Shown one piece after another: positions 12,501-25,636 of a stretch of DNA of 64,000 nucleotides. The DNA comes from Xylona heveae TC161 (lineage: Eukaryota > Ascomycota > Xylonomycetes > Xylonales > Xylonaceae). The stretch spans positions 3,129,155-3,193,154 of the forward strand of contig NW_017264193.1 in assembly GCF_001619985.1 (NCBI RefSeq), written 5' to 3'. The notes beneath the pieces were generated by a model that worked only from the letters and a program-made list of their open reading frames with translations, made no database searches and had not been told where the DNA came from. Made by a program: the position numbers and the translations under genes. Position 1 is the stretch's first letter, and every line of letters starts with the position of its first letter.

Positions 12501-13312
12501 AGACATGTCAATATTGAGCCCATGTGTGTCCAGCTTGGAGAGGCCCTGCAGGTGCGCAGGGGCGCTGGGCAGGCCAGCGTGGAAACTGAAGCCGGTCGGC
12601 AGGTGATCGAGGCTGGGGTGATGGCTGTGGTTCACCCCCATGTCGCGACTCCGGGCGGTGGAGGCGTTCGCAGCTGCAACCATGCCGAGCGTACTGTTAT
12701 CGATGTGACTAATGGTGTTTGCTCGAGGGCGAGCCGCCGACGCGTTGTGGACCCCAGCGCTGGCGACATTACTCGTGGCAACAGAGTTCTTGCGGACACG
12801 CCCGGAACCAACGCCAGCGACAGTGTTGCTGCTCTCACGGCGGCCGTTTCGTGGTCGCGACGCGGCGGTGGCGGTCATGTGGAGCTTTTGTTGATGGCGC
12901 AAAAGCAAGTCCCTTCGAGCAAAGCATCTGGTACACTCGGGACATTCAAAGGGCTTCTCCTTTGTGTGAGATCGTTCGTGACGCTTCAAATGCTCGAGCC
13001 GTGCAAAGGAGCGTGAACAGGTCCCGCAGACGTGCGGCCTCGGCTTGTCCGCTTTGGGTGGTGGGAACGCGGCATTCCCATTTTCTGCCCCGCTCGCTGG
13101 TTTGGCAGGTGCTTGTTCTCGCGCTGTGTGTCGCGACAGGACTTTTGTCAGCACCAAGAGGTGTTGCCCGATAGATGACAGGAGATCGAAACGCCAAAAA
13201 AGGATAATCATAAAATCCCCACCAAAGGACTGATTCCGGGTTAAGTGGTTGACTTACCGGTGCCAGTTGGAGCGGAGCCGTTCGTAGTTGCGGGCTTCGC
13301 AGATGGAGGCAT
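9594..13312 (-). CDS. C2H2 zinc-finger transcription factor with fungal_trans domain
   Basis: Nuclear DNA-binding regulator. Exons on the minus strand are 13312-13258 and 13123-9594 (1194 aa). The intron (GTAAGT...ACACAG) joins an 18-residue first exon in frame. Two adjacent C2H2 fingers lie at about 51-71 (C-x2-C...H-x3-[11 protein letters not shown]) and 79-100 ([17 protein letters not shown]), with the TKEKPF-type linker. A long Ser/Pro/Asn-rich middle follows. Then comes a fungal-specific transcription factor region beginning near [19 protein letters not shown] and including [20 protein letters not shown]. Target genes are unknown; the family contains regulators of carbon use, development and stress. 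Leader sequence upstream is GC-rich and repetitive. Confidence 0.9.
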
Positions 13313-16300
13313 TGCAGGTGTTTCAAGGACAATGGTATCCGAGAGCATCTCGTTCATCCCCACAAATGGATGGGCGGTGCCCTGAGAATCTATGCGCGCC
13401 TTCCAAATCAACACCCGCACAGCTTCCGAATAAACCAGTCCAAATGAATGGTTTCGCCTACCAGTCTGTAGTGATGTTCAAAGCTTAAAAATATCCACCT
13501 TGGATATTTCGACCGTCCAATCAATTGCTTGTCGGCGAGTAATAGAAATGTTCGGAACTCGGGACTCCTTTGGGCGTTCGATTGGGAGGAAGCATAGGCC
13601 GAGCCTTGACAGACGCACCGAATTGTCAGCGTCATAAGAGATTTCCTCTCGAGTTAAACAATGACAAAAAGGTTCCTGAAATGCTTACCCTGAGGTCCAA
13701 GACTGCGGTTGACTTGAGAGCGCAATGACGTTAGGTGAGCACCACCCGGTTGCGGCAAAGTGGTCGCGAAGTCAACGCAACAGGAAAGCTCGACGCCAGT
13801 GCCAGGGTCAGACCAAGAGTCAGCCTGAGACAGAGGCGATCCACGCCCATTCAATTGCTCGAACAAGTCGCAAGTAACGACAACGAATCCACCAGGGATC
13901 GTGGACGGGGTTGGTTGAAGTTGCGAGATGTGGTTGCAAGGCCGGCCAGGACGGGAGTCTCGGGTGCCGGGTATCTCCCGATAGCGGGCTGCTAGTAAGA
14001 GCAGGAGGATATAGGGAGCGAAGCGTCAGAAGGGCAGATGAGCGAGTCAACGATCAAAGAATGTTTTTCCAGCGGGAAGAAGATCAAAACGAGGTCGACA
14101 ACGAAATCCGGTGACAATGACAATACACCGTTTCGTGGAGGCAAGTGTGTATGTGTATTGTGTGTGTGGTTGTTGGGCTGTGGGAAGGTGAGTAAAAAGG
14201 GTCAGACAAGTTCGGTGGTTGCTTGCCTGGGAGCAAGTAGTTTAGTGAGTGGTCGTGGCAGGGTGCAGGGTGCAGGGTGCTGGGTGCTGGGGGTCACTAG
14301 GGTCGAGTCCGTCGTCCGATTCGCTTGCGGCGAGACGAGTCCGTCGCTTAGAATGGGGGAGCTCGAGACGGATGAAAGCGTCGGGGACGAACCGGGGGGG
14401 AAAAAAGGTGCCCTCGGTGCTGTCTGTACGTAGTATGGGTACAGATGTACTCTGTATCCTAGTGCCCAGAGCCCTGGTAGGGGTGTGCGAGTGGTGGGCA
14501 GGTGGGTGCGTCGAATAAAGACTGGGGGAGAGGTTGGTGCTGCGTAGCAGGGGAGGAGAGGCAGCTTCAGTATATACCTGCCTTACCTTAGGTGAACGGG
14601 GTCACGGTAGAAGCCACGACATGATCACCATCCGGAAGTCATAACCGTACTAATCACCCATCATCATCATAAGGTAGGTGGTATTGCCTTCGATCGAGAG
14701 AGTGAGAGGGCAGGTGCCGCAAATCGTAGATACAAGTCTGAAGAATCTAAAAAGCTATGACCGAGAAAATTCCATGCTTCCGCCACAAGAGCACGTTGTT
14801 ACCATCCGCCATGAGAAACGGCCAGAGGTCTAGGTAGGTCTTCGCCGGGGCCCCGGGGATTTGGAGCGGCCCAAGACAACTTCATCCACAAGGGAGCTCC
14901 AAGAAGAGGCGGGAAAGATCACCCGCCGATCCCAACGCCTCGAGTTGACAGATGCGAGCCACGCGGGAACAAAGGGCACAGGAACATTCAAAGTAATTTT
15001 CCGGGGAAGCGGGCTTCAGGTGAGAAGAATGACGACGACCAGAGGAACTGGCGCAGCCCGAACGATACATCCAGTGCAGAAAAGGCGTAGAGCGTCGTTG
15101 CTTACCAGCGGGTGCCTTTTCCTGTTTCAATAGCCTCAAGAATGGATCAGAATCTACTTTAGGGGAACTGTATCGCGCTGGCGTGGTTCCATAGGGCCCA
15201 AGGAGAAGAGAGAGCCATGAATAAAGGGAAAATCAGGGAAAGCCCGGCGGGATTGCTGGGCTCATCCAAGGGGCGAGAAAGGAGCAATGATGGTCACCAG
15301 CCTCAGCAGGTTCCTCGCAGGTGGGTGTTTGCCGTCGGTCGAGCGTCCCCAAGGAGGAATGAAATGGCTACAAGTACCATGGGTACTTTGCTACGCCTAC
15401 CATGGTTCTAATGTGCGCGAGTTTTCACGGGGACGGTGAAGGGGAGCGACACGCTCTTTCCCGGCAGAAGAACAGCAGAGCTTGGGAGAGCAAATAGTAA
15501 CAAGTTGTTTTAGGCTCCATGGACAGAGTTAGTATAATAACGGGCAATTTCAAGAGCAGGCTGGGCAACCTGAAGTTGTAGGTAAGAGGCTAACGTCGAA
15601 TACGACAAGAGAGGTATCGCCTTGCTACGGCTCCACAAAGGGCCCCCCGTAGAGTTACTTTAATTCTCAAACTTCAATGATCAGCAGCTCGAGCACGGAT
15701 GCAAGAGGAATCATGGTCGGACAACTGCCCGAGGAAGTGAACCCGCTAATCAGCTCGAGGACCATACCCGCAGCGGGTGTCTGAAGTTCCGGTCACGGCA
15801 GTAGAAAGAAGAATGATGAAGGAATTGTGATGGAGCCAGTCTCATCGAATTGGCAGTGTCGGACAAAGCAGGATGGGTTGAACTGCCCAGACGTAGAGTG
15901 GTACGGGCGAGCGCAAGTATACGTACCTGAGTACAGAGGTACTTGCAAGCATTATTCTTGTGGCAGGGAAAGAAGACACAAGGGGGAGAAACAGACCATG
16001 GTCATCGCGCAAGGGACCTTCACCTACCTAACTATGAGTAGCCAAAGACCCATGGCATCATGGATCATGGCCACTAGCGGAGTGGCGCGGGATTGGCTCT
16101 GGAGACGGTCACCTCCGAGCGGATCCACCACAATATACCACCATCTTCCGAATAGAGTCGAGAAACTGCGAGAGAGTGTGTGGCCCCAATCCGACACCCC
16201 AGCGAACCCCGGAGAAAGATCGCTCAAGGTCGAGCTCTACCCGCCAAGCTAAATAGGGGACCGGAAAATCGACCGTCTTGCTTTGAAAGACCCTAGGGCC

Positions 16301-19300
16301 AAGAGCTATCCATCTAGCGACCCAAGCTCCGTTAAGAGAAGACTTGGAGCTTGCAACCCAACTTGGTCGTTCTTTTCTATGGACAGCTGTGGGCTGATTC
16401 CCGAGAGCAAATGCCCTTCCCGAAAAAAGCAAAGACGCCCTGGTATTCGCCGATTGAATTGCGACCCAGGCATTCGAGCGGATTGCACGGGTCCGACGCA
16501 CCAAGGTGGTGGGCAGGAAAAGAAGGAAGTTTTTTTTTTTTTTTCTTCGATTCCAGTATCGACCAGAATTCTATTGAATTCCTTTCCTCTTGCTAGTGTT
16601 ATTTGGCTTTTCTATGGCTGAATTTTTGCTCCCTCGCAGAGCGCTTGGAGGCGGCATGGTGCGGACTAATTTGCGAGGACGCGAGTAACCCTGCGCCATT
16701 CGTCGTTCCAGCGCCGGGCTGAAGTCCAATAGTGGTAACATCGTCCACGATAGTCCCTGGCCAGCCGGCCGCATCGTGACATGGCCGATTCGATTTGTTC
16801 CGGATTTCATTCGCTTGTCAAGGTTGGATTAGCAATCAAACACTCGGTGCCCTCGCCTTGACCTGCTTCTGCTCCACAGCCCACTGCACCAAGAAAGGCC
16901 CAACGGTTGGGCCGGGGCGAGGAAATGCCGTACTGTTCAGTCATGATAACAATCTAACTATCGTACCCCGGGTCAAGCAAAACGCCAGGACTCGGTCGAT
17001 ACAAAAGCTGATAGAGAAAGTCACTCCCTTGCCAGTGCAGTAAAGGTAAAAGTCCCAGAGCAATAGCGAAAAGACGGATTTCCTCATTTCCAACCATACC
17101 AGTGTCATAGTCATGTTTCATAACCTGGGCAAATATGCATCCATCATGCAAAGAACCCTTTCTGGAGGCTAGAAGGATATCAACAAAAAATTCCATTCAG
17201 ATGGGCGAAGATCGTTTTGTGCAAAGCATAACTTAGATGATAAATAGTGGATCATTGCGAACCAAAGAGCGGGTCCGAGTCCCAAGAGTACCAAATTGCC
17301 ACCGAAAAGCAACAAGGCGGTGAAGGACCGTGATGAAAACTTGTTGAAATTGCATACAGCCTCACGTACACGAAAAGTGCTCAGCGTGAAAAGTCTCTGA
17401 AAAAATTGGCCTTCTAATCAACCTTTTTTTCTTTTTCTCATTATCCGTTATGGCGCAACGCTTGATCTCAGAAATACGAGGAGGTTTATGATTTAGAGAC
17501 CCAAGCCTGACCAACAAGTTGCTTGCGACGAACAATTGATGAAATGATGAATGGAGCAGGAAGACGTGTATGAGATTGCAAGGACGTTGACAAAGGTGCA
17601 TAAACATCTCAGCTGCTGTGCCCTGAAGGACTAGATGATCGTCGGGCGGGCAGATCAGACCCTGCTCCGTTGAAAGGTCCAAGGCTATGGATATCTGCAG
17701 AGTCTGCCACCATGATTCGAAAACCCCTACTTTCCGCGTTGGCAGATTTTGGTGTAAGTCGTAGGGATCATTGGATGCTAATGTTGCTCCGAGCTGGACC
17801 ATTAGTGGGTCCGTGAATAAAAAGAGCATTTCAGTCACGACGAAGCATCAACCCCCTGAAACAGGACATCGTCAGCAGGGAGAATAGTATGCTGCAACAC
17901 GATGCTCGTAGTTCAACCACGACCTCCGTAGTGCAGGAGGTACGAACCCACTTCGATGTCGGTCCCAGGTCAACAAGCCCCGTCCTCAACCTTCTGACGA
18001 GGCATTCGCTTCGGTTTGACATCATACCATTCCGCGATCTCTCAGCAAGCCTCCTACGGATATCGCCACTAGGCTTGGCGGCCTGGCTTCGTAGAGCTCA
18101 CCTAGCCACAAGAATGTGTTTGACGAATCGCGAGCAGCAAAATCGGCTGTCATTGTTAATAAATTGGGGACTCGGATGACGGGTTCGCCTGCTATGCAAA
18201 TTTCTCACCATGATTTCCCACCATAGACTCTGGAGATCTAAGACCGTCGGAGACTACACATGAACTCACAGGACACCTGGCGGGACAGGCAATGATTCGC
18301 GCTGTAGTTCGAGCCAAGATTGCCGTTGTCGTGGCCGAACCTAAGTTTACCCAAGCTCTGCAACACCCTTGGGATTAAGGGCCCGGGTGTCTCGAGCATA
18401 GGGTTCCCGTTCGTTCGGTTGCCATAACCTATAGAATACAAGTAAGGCAGGAGAGGGCAAAAGTTGCTGACTTTGTCATTTTCGGTCATTCGGGGCTTTC
18501 GGGGCAAAAAGGCGCACATGGTGGTCCCTTTCCCACTAAAACATGCGGATCAAGGGCGGCGGACCGTAAGCAGCCAGTCATTATTAGTGAGTGAGCTGGC
18601 GAAAAGTGCGGCTGGGCCCCAGTTCACCATTGGCGACCCGCCTGCCTAACACTCTTTCAGTAGAATCCGGGGTCATGCGGATTGATTCGCTTCGCTTACT
18701 TCCTTTTGCGCCTGCCCACCCTCCTACCCTCTCCTGCCTCGCAACCCGTCGAGCCACTTCGCGCGTGCCCGTGTCCGAGGCAGTACCCTTCCCAAACATC
18801 CTCGTACTTGCAGGAGGAAACGAAATGTCGCCAGCAGCAGCTCGCGGAAAATGGCCCTAAAAAAAACTCACTTTGCAGCATGTAGCGCTCCAGATAGCCT
18901 CGAGGCGGCAAGTATGTTTAGAGACTGAACTATAAAGGTTAGAAGGATGTGGGAAAGGGGCGAGCGTCCATCGCGGCAAACAGCTAATCTGCTTCCCATC
19001 ATTTTTCGTTCTTCCATCTTCTTTCGTCCCTCCCTAATGACCTTTACCGTAGGTACTTACCGTGTCGCCTTGAAACCTTTCGGCGTAGCTGTCGCCGGGG
19101 CCCTTTCGCCCTGACGCAGGGTCAGCCATGGCCGCTCTTGGCCCCGACGTCGCTCATCATTCGCTCAGGGCATAAAGCAACGCAAACAAGGATATTCCCT
19201 TCTCCTCTGTGGCGCCATTTGAGGACCTTTCTTCCATCAGTACGGAATACAGTATTTTTTTCTGGTGATTCAAGTACTATTTCCCTCCGGACAGGTGACA

Positions 19301-22188
19301 ATTTCTGTATTTCTGTGGTACTCCCATCACGTGCCCCAGATATCTTGTACGTGGACTTTCCTCCTCGTCTACTCCGTAAGCAAGATGCAAGAGTTGAAAA
19401 AATGCGAACCCAAATATCTATAAGAATGAAGCAGTTGTATCATATAGATTAATGAGTGGGCGTTATAAGGTCTCTCAGAATGGATTAAACTGCATCTATA
19501 GAAACACCGGACTCGTGTTCCTTAGCATCGCGACTTGCATAAGAAATTACCTAAGGCCACGCGCCTTGGACGGGTGACGGATTGATCCGCTCTTAGGAGC
19601 TTCGGTGCATGAACGGAGACCTCCTTGCCCACTTGGCGCGCGAATCGTCAGATAGCTCTGATGTTCATTTGCTACACCTGTACGCGATCTGAGCCACGCT
19701 GATGTTGGTGCAATTGACAGCCATGCACCAGTGCCACCATTAACCTGCATGTCTCAATGACTACTGTAGGTGAATGCTATGTAGGGTGGCAGTGACCAGG
19801 ATCTTGCATGTCACAATTGCCGCAAAGGTGGTGTGTCGTTACGGAAGACATTCAGGGAGCTGGAAGCCGTCCCCATTACTCAAAATGTTGACGCAGATGG
19901 CGCTTTCAAAGATTGTTTGCGCTGGCCCGGCTCAGCAGGAAGACTAAATAGATTTCTGGGCTGATAGGTCTTTGCTCCAAAGCCTTCCGGGTCCGAGCTC
20001 GTGGTAAAGGAAAGGCGGACCTGAGAGTGGCGACCAAGCGTATTGGCGTGTACTTCGTAAGAGAGGCGGCAGTTCAGATCAACAAAGGGTTCATTGTCGG
20101 AATTGACGGTCAAAGCGGCCGGCTAATGTAGTGTGCTGTGTGTATGCCTGATGATAGGTTGGACATCGAACAAGCCTCTCTCTTCCCACTTACACTTTGA
20201 TTGTGTGAAAATCACCGAATGTATACAACAGTAAATGATATGGACACAACTTAATAGGGAAGCTTCGAGTGTAGTGAACAACAAGATACCCATGCTTGGT
20301 GGTAAAATTTGAGAGCCTGAATTTTCTTCTGGGGCGTTTAGCCTATGGAAAGTCGAGACTCTTGAAATAATTTGACCGAGGCTTTTCAAAAGCGTTTCAC
20401 GCATGTAGGGGGCTGGGATCCCTGTCAATGTGCCAAAGCCAGTCAGCTATTGGCCAAGGAGACAATAGCCGCAATGTTTTTGACCTGTCAGAACAAACTG
20501 TCGATTGATGATCGGCCCTAACACTCTGTTTGCAAGGACGTGCTTGTACGAGTAATGGCCATTCCGCTGTCAACCAATACCGCCGCAATGACGATTCGCC
20601 GCCTTGTTCCACAAAAAACATCCCACTTCGCGCGAAAAGACAACCCCACCTACCGCGATAGGAAATGTCTCAAACGAAGATGGATCTCTACCGGATGGCT
20701 TGTTGCAGGGATCTCGACGTTCGTGCAAACTGCGCTAGAGTTACACAACAGTCAAAGCCGATCCCTTCAGCCAGTTAAACTTGCTGTTATGCAGTCCCCG
20801 TGAAGTTTCTCTAAAACCACCAAGACCTCCTGATCATGACAGCATCGTGATGCATAGATATCGCGGCTCCCTGCCTCTTTTTCCATGAACGATTTTAAAA
20901 GAAGTTCGATGCCTTGTAGACATTCGAATATAATAAGGTATTTCTAGCTTCCCTTTTGATCTCATGCTCCCAAGTTCATTTGTTAAACGGCGTTTCTAGA
21001 ACGTATTTCGGCCAGGTCTATCAACTGGTTGGACTGAAGCCATCACCCCTAGTCAGTAAGATACGGGACACACTTGGAGTTGATATTGGGGAGGCTGGAG
21101 TGGGCAGCGCTAGCGTGGCTAAGCGTACGGCCTTTCTCGCGAGCCTTCTACCGATACCGGTAGTCATTGTACCTCCGTACGCAGGCTATGACAGCAGAGA
21201 TGCGGTGAGCATCAAACCACGCAATATGATCCTTCTCCATGATAAATCGCACTATGAAATTGATGGCACCGAAAACTCAATGTATCAATTTCAGATCAAA
21301 GCGACATCGGTCTCTGCCCGCTCTTCAAGAGTGGGCACGAATCATGACTCATTCGACCTTGACAACGAGAAATATCGTTGAGCTTGCAAATTATGTGCTC
21401 TCCTTCAGAGTTCAACCGACCTAGTAAAACTTTAGCGTCTTCACCCTCCAGATACTCTGACAAAAATTAGCTATAACATGTGGTCACGGTCAGATTAAAG
21501 GATGTTTCTTTTTTCTTTTTTCTTTTTTGCTTTAAAAACTGTATTTTCTGTGGACTTTGCTTACCTCAGTAAATGTTTTTACCTGCGGTTATTGAGTTGA
21601 CAAATGTATTTTCGCAGAGTCCTGGGCCCTTTGTTTGGCACAGTCCTCGATGTGATAAATAAGGTAGCTGAAATAATCTGTGAAACATCGAATTGCCCTA
21701 CAACTAATTGTAACAGTCTGGTCAAATTGATTCCTGACCGACGCCGGAATGAAATGCATGGAAAATCCTTGTGACAAAATCCAACCGTATTATTTTCATT
21801 AGTTGAGGGTTGAACTGAGCCGATACGAAACGCAGTGGTATATTTAACAATCCAAACTTCTATAATGCTGAAAAAAGCAGTTATGAATCGAGAACATACA
21901 GTCCACTCATATTTGGCTGCAGAGTATTTGTGTTGCGTTGGCATCCGTACGAACAACGTCCTCGTTCTTTGAGACGGTTTGCTTGAGGTTGTGCTCGTAG
22001 ACAGCTGCAAGTCATGTTACGGGAATATTGAAATGCGTTTCAATGAAGCCTCGTTGTAGATCTTATTAAGTGCCCCGATTCTGGTCGAAGAAGAGGCGCA
22101 GCGACTTGATTTGTATGACATCAAACCTTTTTTGAATTTTTGGGCGGTAGTAAATTGCGCTATTCTGTTGCGCACCAGGTCGATATTT
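13313..22188. other. Gene-poor stretch of nearly 9 kb
   Basis: This stretch lies between the start of the zinc-finger gene (-) and the stop of the transglutaminase-domain gene (-). I read all six frames and found no protein family, no tRNA and no transposon ends that I can support. The 13.3-14.8 kb part is likely promoter and leader of the zinc-finger gene. The rest (about 15-22 kb) has mixed composition and scattered short open frames of up to about 158 codons with no recognisable motif. It may hold long non-coding RNA, unrecognised lineage-specific genes or decayed sequence. Confidence 0.5.
14259..14292. repeat. GGGTGC(A/T) short tandem repeat
   Basis: About five imperfect 7-bp units (CAGGGTG / CTGGGTG) in the upstream region of the zinc-finger gene. 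Confidence 0.85.
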
Positions 22189-24261
22189 TCAAATCAGGTC
22201 CCAGGCGGCTATGTAAGACCATGCCATGCTCACTTTACCCTTCTTCTGCGCGAATTCTGTAATGCTGAGTCCACGGCCGTCGTTGCCATTGAATTTGGTA
22301 ATAGCAGCAATGGTTACCTTTTGACCCGGGGAGCCTAATTGACGTGTCGGAATATCCAGCCACCAGACACGACCATTTGTTTCAAAGGGGACGCGGTCGT
22401 TTTGGCGGCCATCAACTCCTTCAACTATCAATACACAAACATAAGGTTTCCCCTTACCCATGCGATCAAAGTCCCAATGTTCGCAAATAGGCATGAACTG
22501 GAACCTAGTTATTTCCGTTGACCCAAAGACCGAAATGGTCTTATAACGTGGGACAAAGCTGTCACTGCTGAAGCCATGATCGTCTTCCGGCTTCCCAAAA
22601 AGCTGTCGAAGCTCGCCTCCTTTATCCCCAATGAAGTATTCCTCCCAGGTGATTTCGCGTCCGTCGGAACGGAAGAGATGGGCGCGATCTGTCGGATAGT
22701 GCCTGAGGCCAAATTCTTCATTCGTCATGGTGAACTGTGTCGAATTGAAGGATGGAACGTATGGCATGCCCTTTCCCTGCACACTGCCGGCACCCCAGCA
22801 CGCGTCAATGAGTTTCCAAGATCCATCATCCAACTTGATCGCATTCCACGCGTGTTGAGAGTGAAAAGCAGGGATGGGAGCACCAGGTTCCAGGGCTAAA
22901 AAGCCGTACCCTTTTCCATGCCCTCCAACCACGATGCACTCGAGACCAGCTTTTGTTGCTACCGCAGCAAATAGACCTGCATAGCCTTCGCAAACAGCAA
23001 GCCCAGAGGTTAAAGTCGAGATGGGTGTGGCGGGTTTGACATTATCATTGAAGAAAGCGTCAACATCATATGCGATATTGTGATGGAGCCAGGTGAAGAT
23101 TGCACGGAACTTGTCGACGACAGATTGTAATGGGGACGTCAATTCAGAAGCCAGCCACTCGATGGACAACGAAGGTAAAGTGTCCCGAGGAAAGCGAGCG
23201 GCGTGATTATCCGGGACAGTAAAGTCCCAGCATTTCAGGCACGACAGATGCTGCGAATGAAGTTGTTGGGTAGCGTTCGCAGCCAAAGGTTTCGGTCTTG
23301 AAGCCAATGGAATTGGTGGAGGCAATCCTTGATCGTATCCTTCTAGTCCTCTTTGGGTCGGGACTTCTGTGGGCCTGGTTACGGGAACTGGCGGTGGAGT
23401 TTCGGTATTCTTATTGAGAGCAAAAGATAAAGCTGATGGTCTTGAAGAAGTTGGGTTCGTCTTTGGCATCAATTGTGCCGTTTCGGTTCGCTCCTTTGAT
23501 TTTCGAGGAGGCAACCGCGGAGGAAGGGCGGGGCGTGCACGATCACTTTTGCTTGACGGTTGGCCTGCCGCTTTTGCCTCATTATCGACGTTTTGCAGAT
23601 TCAAGCGTTTTGGATGAAGCGGGGGTGCAGCCGCAGGATCATAAGTGGGAGGCAAGGTTCGGTTTGGCTGAACATCAGACAAGCTAGATTGGGACGTGCT
23701 TGTGCGTAGAGCACCGGTTGATGTGGAGGACCTAGTTGCAATAGAAGAGAATGACTCTTTGGAACCTCTGGTTCGTAGCTGCTGCTGCTCGGAAGGACGA
23801 CGCAGGGGTAGAATAGGGGTTTGGCGCTCCGAGACCCTTTTACTAGATAGCGACTGTTCAGAAGGTCTTCGTGGCGGTAGACTCGGCGGGACCTGCTCAG
23901 AAAGTCGCCGTGGAGGGAGAGCGGGAGGTGGTTGTCGATTGGGCGCATCGGCGTGCCGCTTTGCATTCTGTGTTAGAGGTGGAGGCGAGATGATATTCTG
24001 ATCCTGGCCAATGGGCTCATTGCCCACCGTTTGTGTCGAAGAGGGGCCGTGATCTCTAAGGATGGGTACATTGACCGACTGTCCTCTTACTGTTGGTTCT
24101 GGCCGCTTGAGAGGCAGCGGAGGCCTTTCGCGATGTGAAGGCTCTTGGATGCTCGATAGCTTGACGGCAGGACTCTTGTCAGGGGCTCGGCCTACCTGCC
24201 CCAGATTCAGTGCGGCAATGCGATCTTTGATCGATAGTTGCTGCACCACAGGCTCTGCCAT
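22189..24261 (-). CDS. Cyk3-like transglutaminase-domain protein
   Basis: Single-exon gene of 690 aa. Residues 1-340 are disordered and full of proline-arginine SH3-binding-type repeats (PPALPPRR, PPSLPPRR, PALPPRLPPRK). The C-terminal half is a transglutaminase-like fold. It has a candidate catalytic Cys at about 424 (SGLAVCEGYAGLF), His at about 470 (QHAWNAI) and Asp at about 486 (KLIDACW). The domain order resembles fungal relatives of the cytokinesis protein Cyk3, although the N-terminal SH3 domain of Cyk3 is not seen. In yeast Cyk3 the domain is thought to act mainly as an activator of chitin synthase; here the triad looks complete. The poly-proline region suggests that it binds SH3 proteins at the septum (inference). 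Confidence 0.85.
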   Translation of the reverse strand: MAEPVVQQLSIKDRIAALNLGQVGRAPDKSPAVKLSSIQEPSHRERPPLPLKRPEPTVRGQSVNVPILRDHGPSSTQTVGNEPIGQDQNIISPPPLTQNAKRHADAPNRQPPPALPPRRLSEQVPPSLPPRRPSEQSLSSKRVSERQTPILPLRRPSEQQQLRTRGSKESFSSIATRSSTSTGALRTSTSQSSLSDVQPNRTLPPTYDPAAAPPLHPKRLNLQNVDNEAKAAGQPSSKSDRARPALPPRLPPRKSKERTETAQLMPKTNPTSSRPSALSFALNKNTETPPPVPVTRPTEVPTQRGLEGYDQGLPPPIPLASRPKPLAANATQQLHSQHLSCLKCWDFTVPDNHAARFPRDTLPSLSIEWLASELTSPLQSVVDKFRAIFTWLHHNIAYDVDAFFNDNVKPATPISTLTSGLAVCEGYAGLFAAVATKAGLECIVVGGHGKGYGFLALEPGAPIPAFHSQHAWNAIKLDDGSWKLIDACWGAGSVQGKGMPYVPSFNSTQFTMTNEEFGLRHYPTDRAHLFRSDGREITWEEYFIGDKGGELRQLFGKPEDDHGFSSDSFVPRYKTISVFGSTEITRFQFMPICEHWDFDRMGKGKPYVCVLIVEGVDGRQNDRVPFETNGRVWWLDIPTRQLGSPGQKVTIAAITKFNGNDGRGLSITEFAQKKGKVSMAWSYIAAWDLI

Positions 24262-24911
24262 GTCTCATAGAAAGGTGCCTTTTTTTCGTTATTCTGTTTC
24301 CACATCGGCCTGTGACCAGGAAAGTTGCTCAACAGCGATGCTCTGGGGTTTATAATTGGCGATGGGTCGGGCCATGTCTCGAGAATCCCAGAAATGATTG
24401 AAATGACAGATGCCAAGCGTTGGCAGAAACCAAGGTGGGGAAATCCTAAGTGACGGTGCGACTATGGAGTCAAACCCAACATGAATGCCTAGGACATAAG
24501 TGATCAATAACAAGAAGAGGAGGAGGATTGCTCTCCAGGAACAGAACACACGAATCACAATTACTACTGTCGGCTGTCAAAGTGGCACGCCACACATGTG
24601 AAGCTCGAAGATCGATCTCCTTCTCATATTACCGAACCAGGTAACTCATATACAGCGCACGGGGCTGACCAAGCCCCCACGCAATGTGCTCGTGAGCCGG
24701 CTACTGCTCTAGTACTCCGTACCTGAACTGTACTTACCTTAGGTAGTGCTGGGCCTGCCCTGATGCCAAACAAAAAAGGATCAGATGAAATAATAGCCTC
24801 ACAAAGGATGAAAGTTGAAAGAGTTGCTCAAGGGGTTTCATTGTTAAGAAGCCTGCTGCACTCACTCTCTCTAGCAGCTTAGATAGTTTTAAGTAGATTT
24901 GAACGTTGTCA

Positions 24912-24927
24912 ACTACCTTAAGGTAGT
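24912..24927. promoter_or_regulatory. 16-bp perfect palindrome ACTACCTTAAGGTAGT
   Basis: Self-complementary over 16 bp, in the divergent promoter. It is related to the TACCTWAGGTA-like motifs seen in other intergenic regions of this window. Its binding factor is unknown. Confidence 0.7.
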
Positions 24928-25483
24928 GGTCTTAGGTATAGCTTAAGTCCCTGTAACTGAAAGTCTGAGTTTGTTCGTGTGACACCCTTGACAACCTACA
25001 ATAGTAACCTATACCTCCGCTGTGGTATCTGGAATAGTGGCATCAAGAGTAGCGAGTACCTCGTGTTCTCTGCATGGATCACCTTCTCTCGCTCTTCCCT
25101 CCTCAATTGATCACTGTAAGACACTTTACTTAGCTGAGGTACTTTAAGAGTTCCGAATTTACTCGATAAAATTCGCTGTAATGCGGTACTCCGATAAGTT
25201 GCTTCCCTTGTTCCTTCATACCTCGGGACTTTTGGTCGCTTTGGCTCCTTTTCCCCCCCACCTCGACTTGCTCATTCTCTCTTCCTCCTTAATAATAACA
25301 AAACCACCACTTTAGGATCTACCTCTCCCCCCGACAAATACCCTTTGTCATGACTTTCTCAACTTCGCATCATCCTTTTCTCACATAGCGTTTCCGTTTT
25401 ACAGATGCCATATATGGACCAACCCCCGTATTGCCGATGAATTGGTTGCACCAGGCCCCTGCAAGGAGGCGATCGAATTCAGT

Positions 25484-25596
25484 CTTGGCCGTCGTGCGCC
25501 CCCTTCCGTGGGCAATGGGATCTGGCGTTGAGCCGGTCGTTTCTTGTCATCGCTGAGAAAGGATTGGCAAATACTTGGCACTCCATCATCGCCAAG
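25484..25596. promoter_or_regulatory. Three PacC-type GCCARG cores upstream of palH
   Basis: CTTGGC (reverse complement of GCCAAG) occurs at 25484-25489 and 25574-25579, and GCCAAG at 25591-25596. All three are within about 155 bp of the proposed start at 25637. PacC recognises GCCARG. Function is inferred from the motif only. Confidence 0.45.
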
Positions 25597-25636
25597 CTTC
25601 AACCCGCGCCCACCACCGTCCTTAGCGAGGAATACT

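Larger units (their letters stand above)
24262..25636. promoter_or_regulatory. Divergent promoter region, transglutaminase-like gene (-) and PalH (+)
   Basis: About 1.4 kb between divergent genes, with no supported coding sequence. It contains the palindromes TTACCTTAGGTAG (about 24735-24747) and ACTACCTTAAGGTAGT (24912-24927). It is CT-rich near 25240-25330. Three PacC-type hexamers lie just upstream of the proposed PalH start. Confidence 0.55.

Noticed and set aside
16109-16504. 131-codon open frame on the minus strand
   Set aside because: It overlaps other short frames and has no recognisable content.
17362-17838. 158-codon open frame on the minus strand in the gene-poor interval
   Set aside because: No motif, no family and no splice context; left as unannotated.
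20956-21381. 141-codon open frame on the plus strand
   Set aside because: No known family and no supporting exons nearby.
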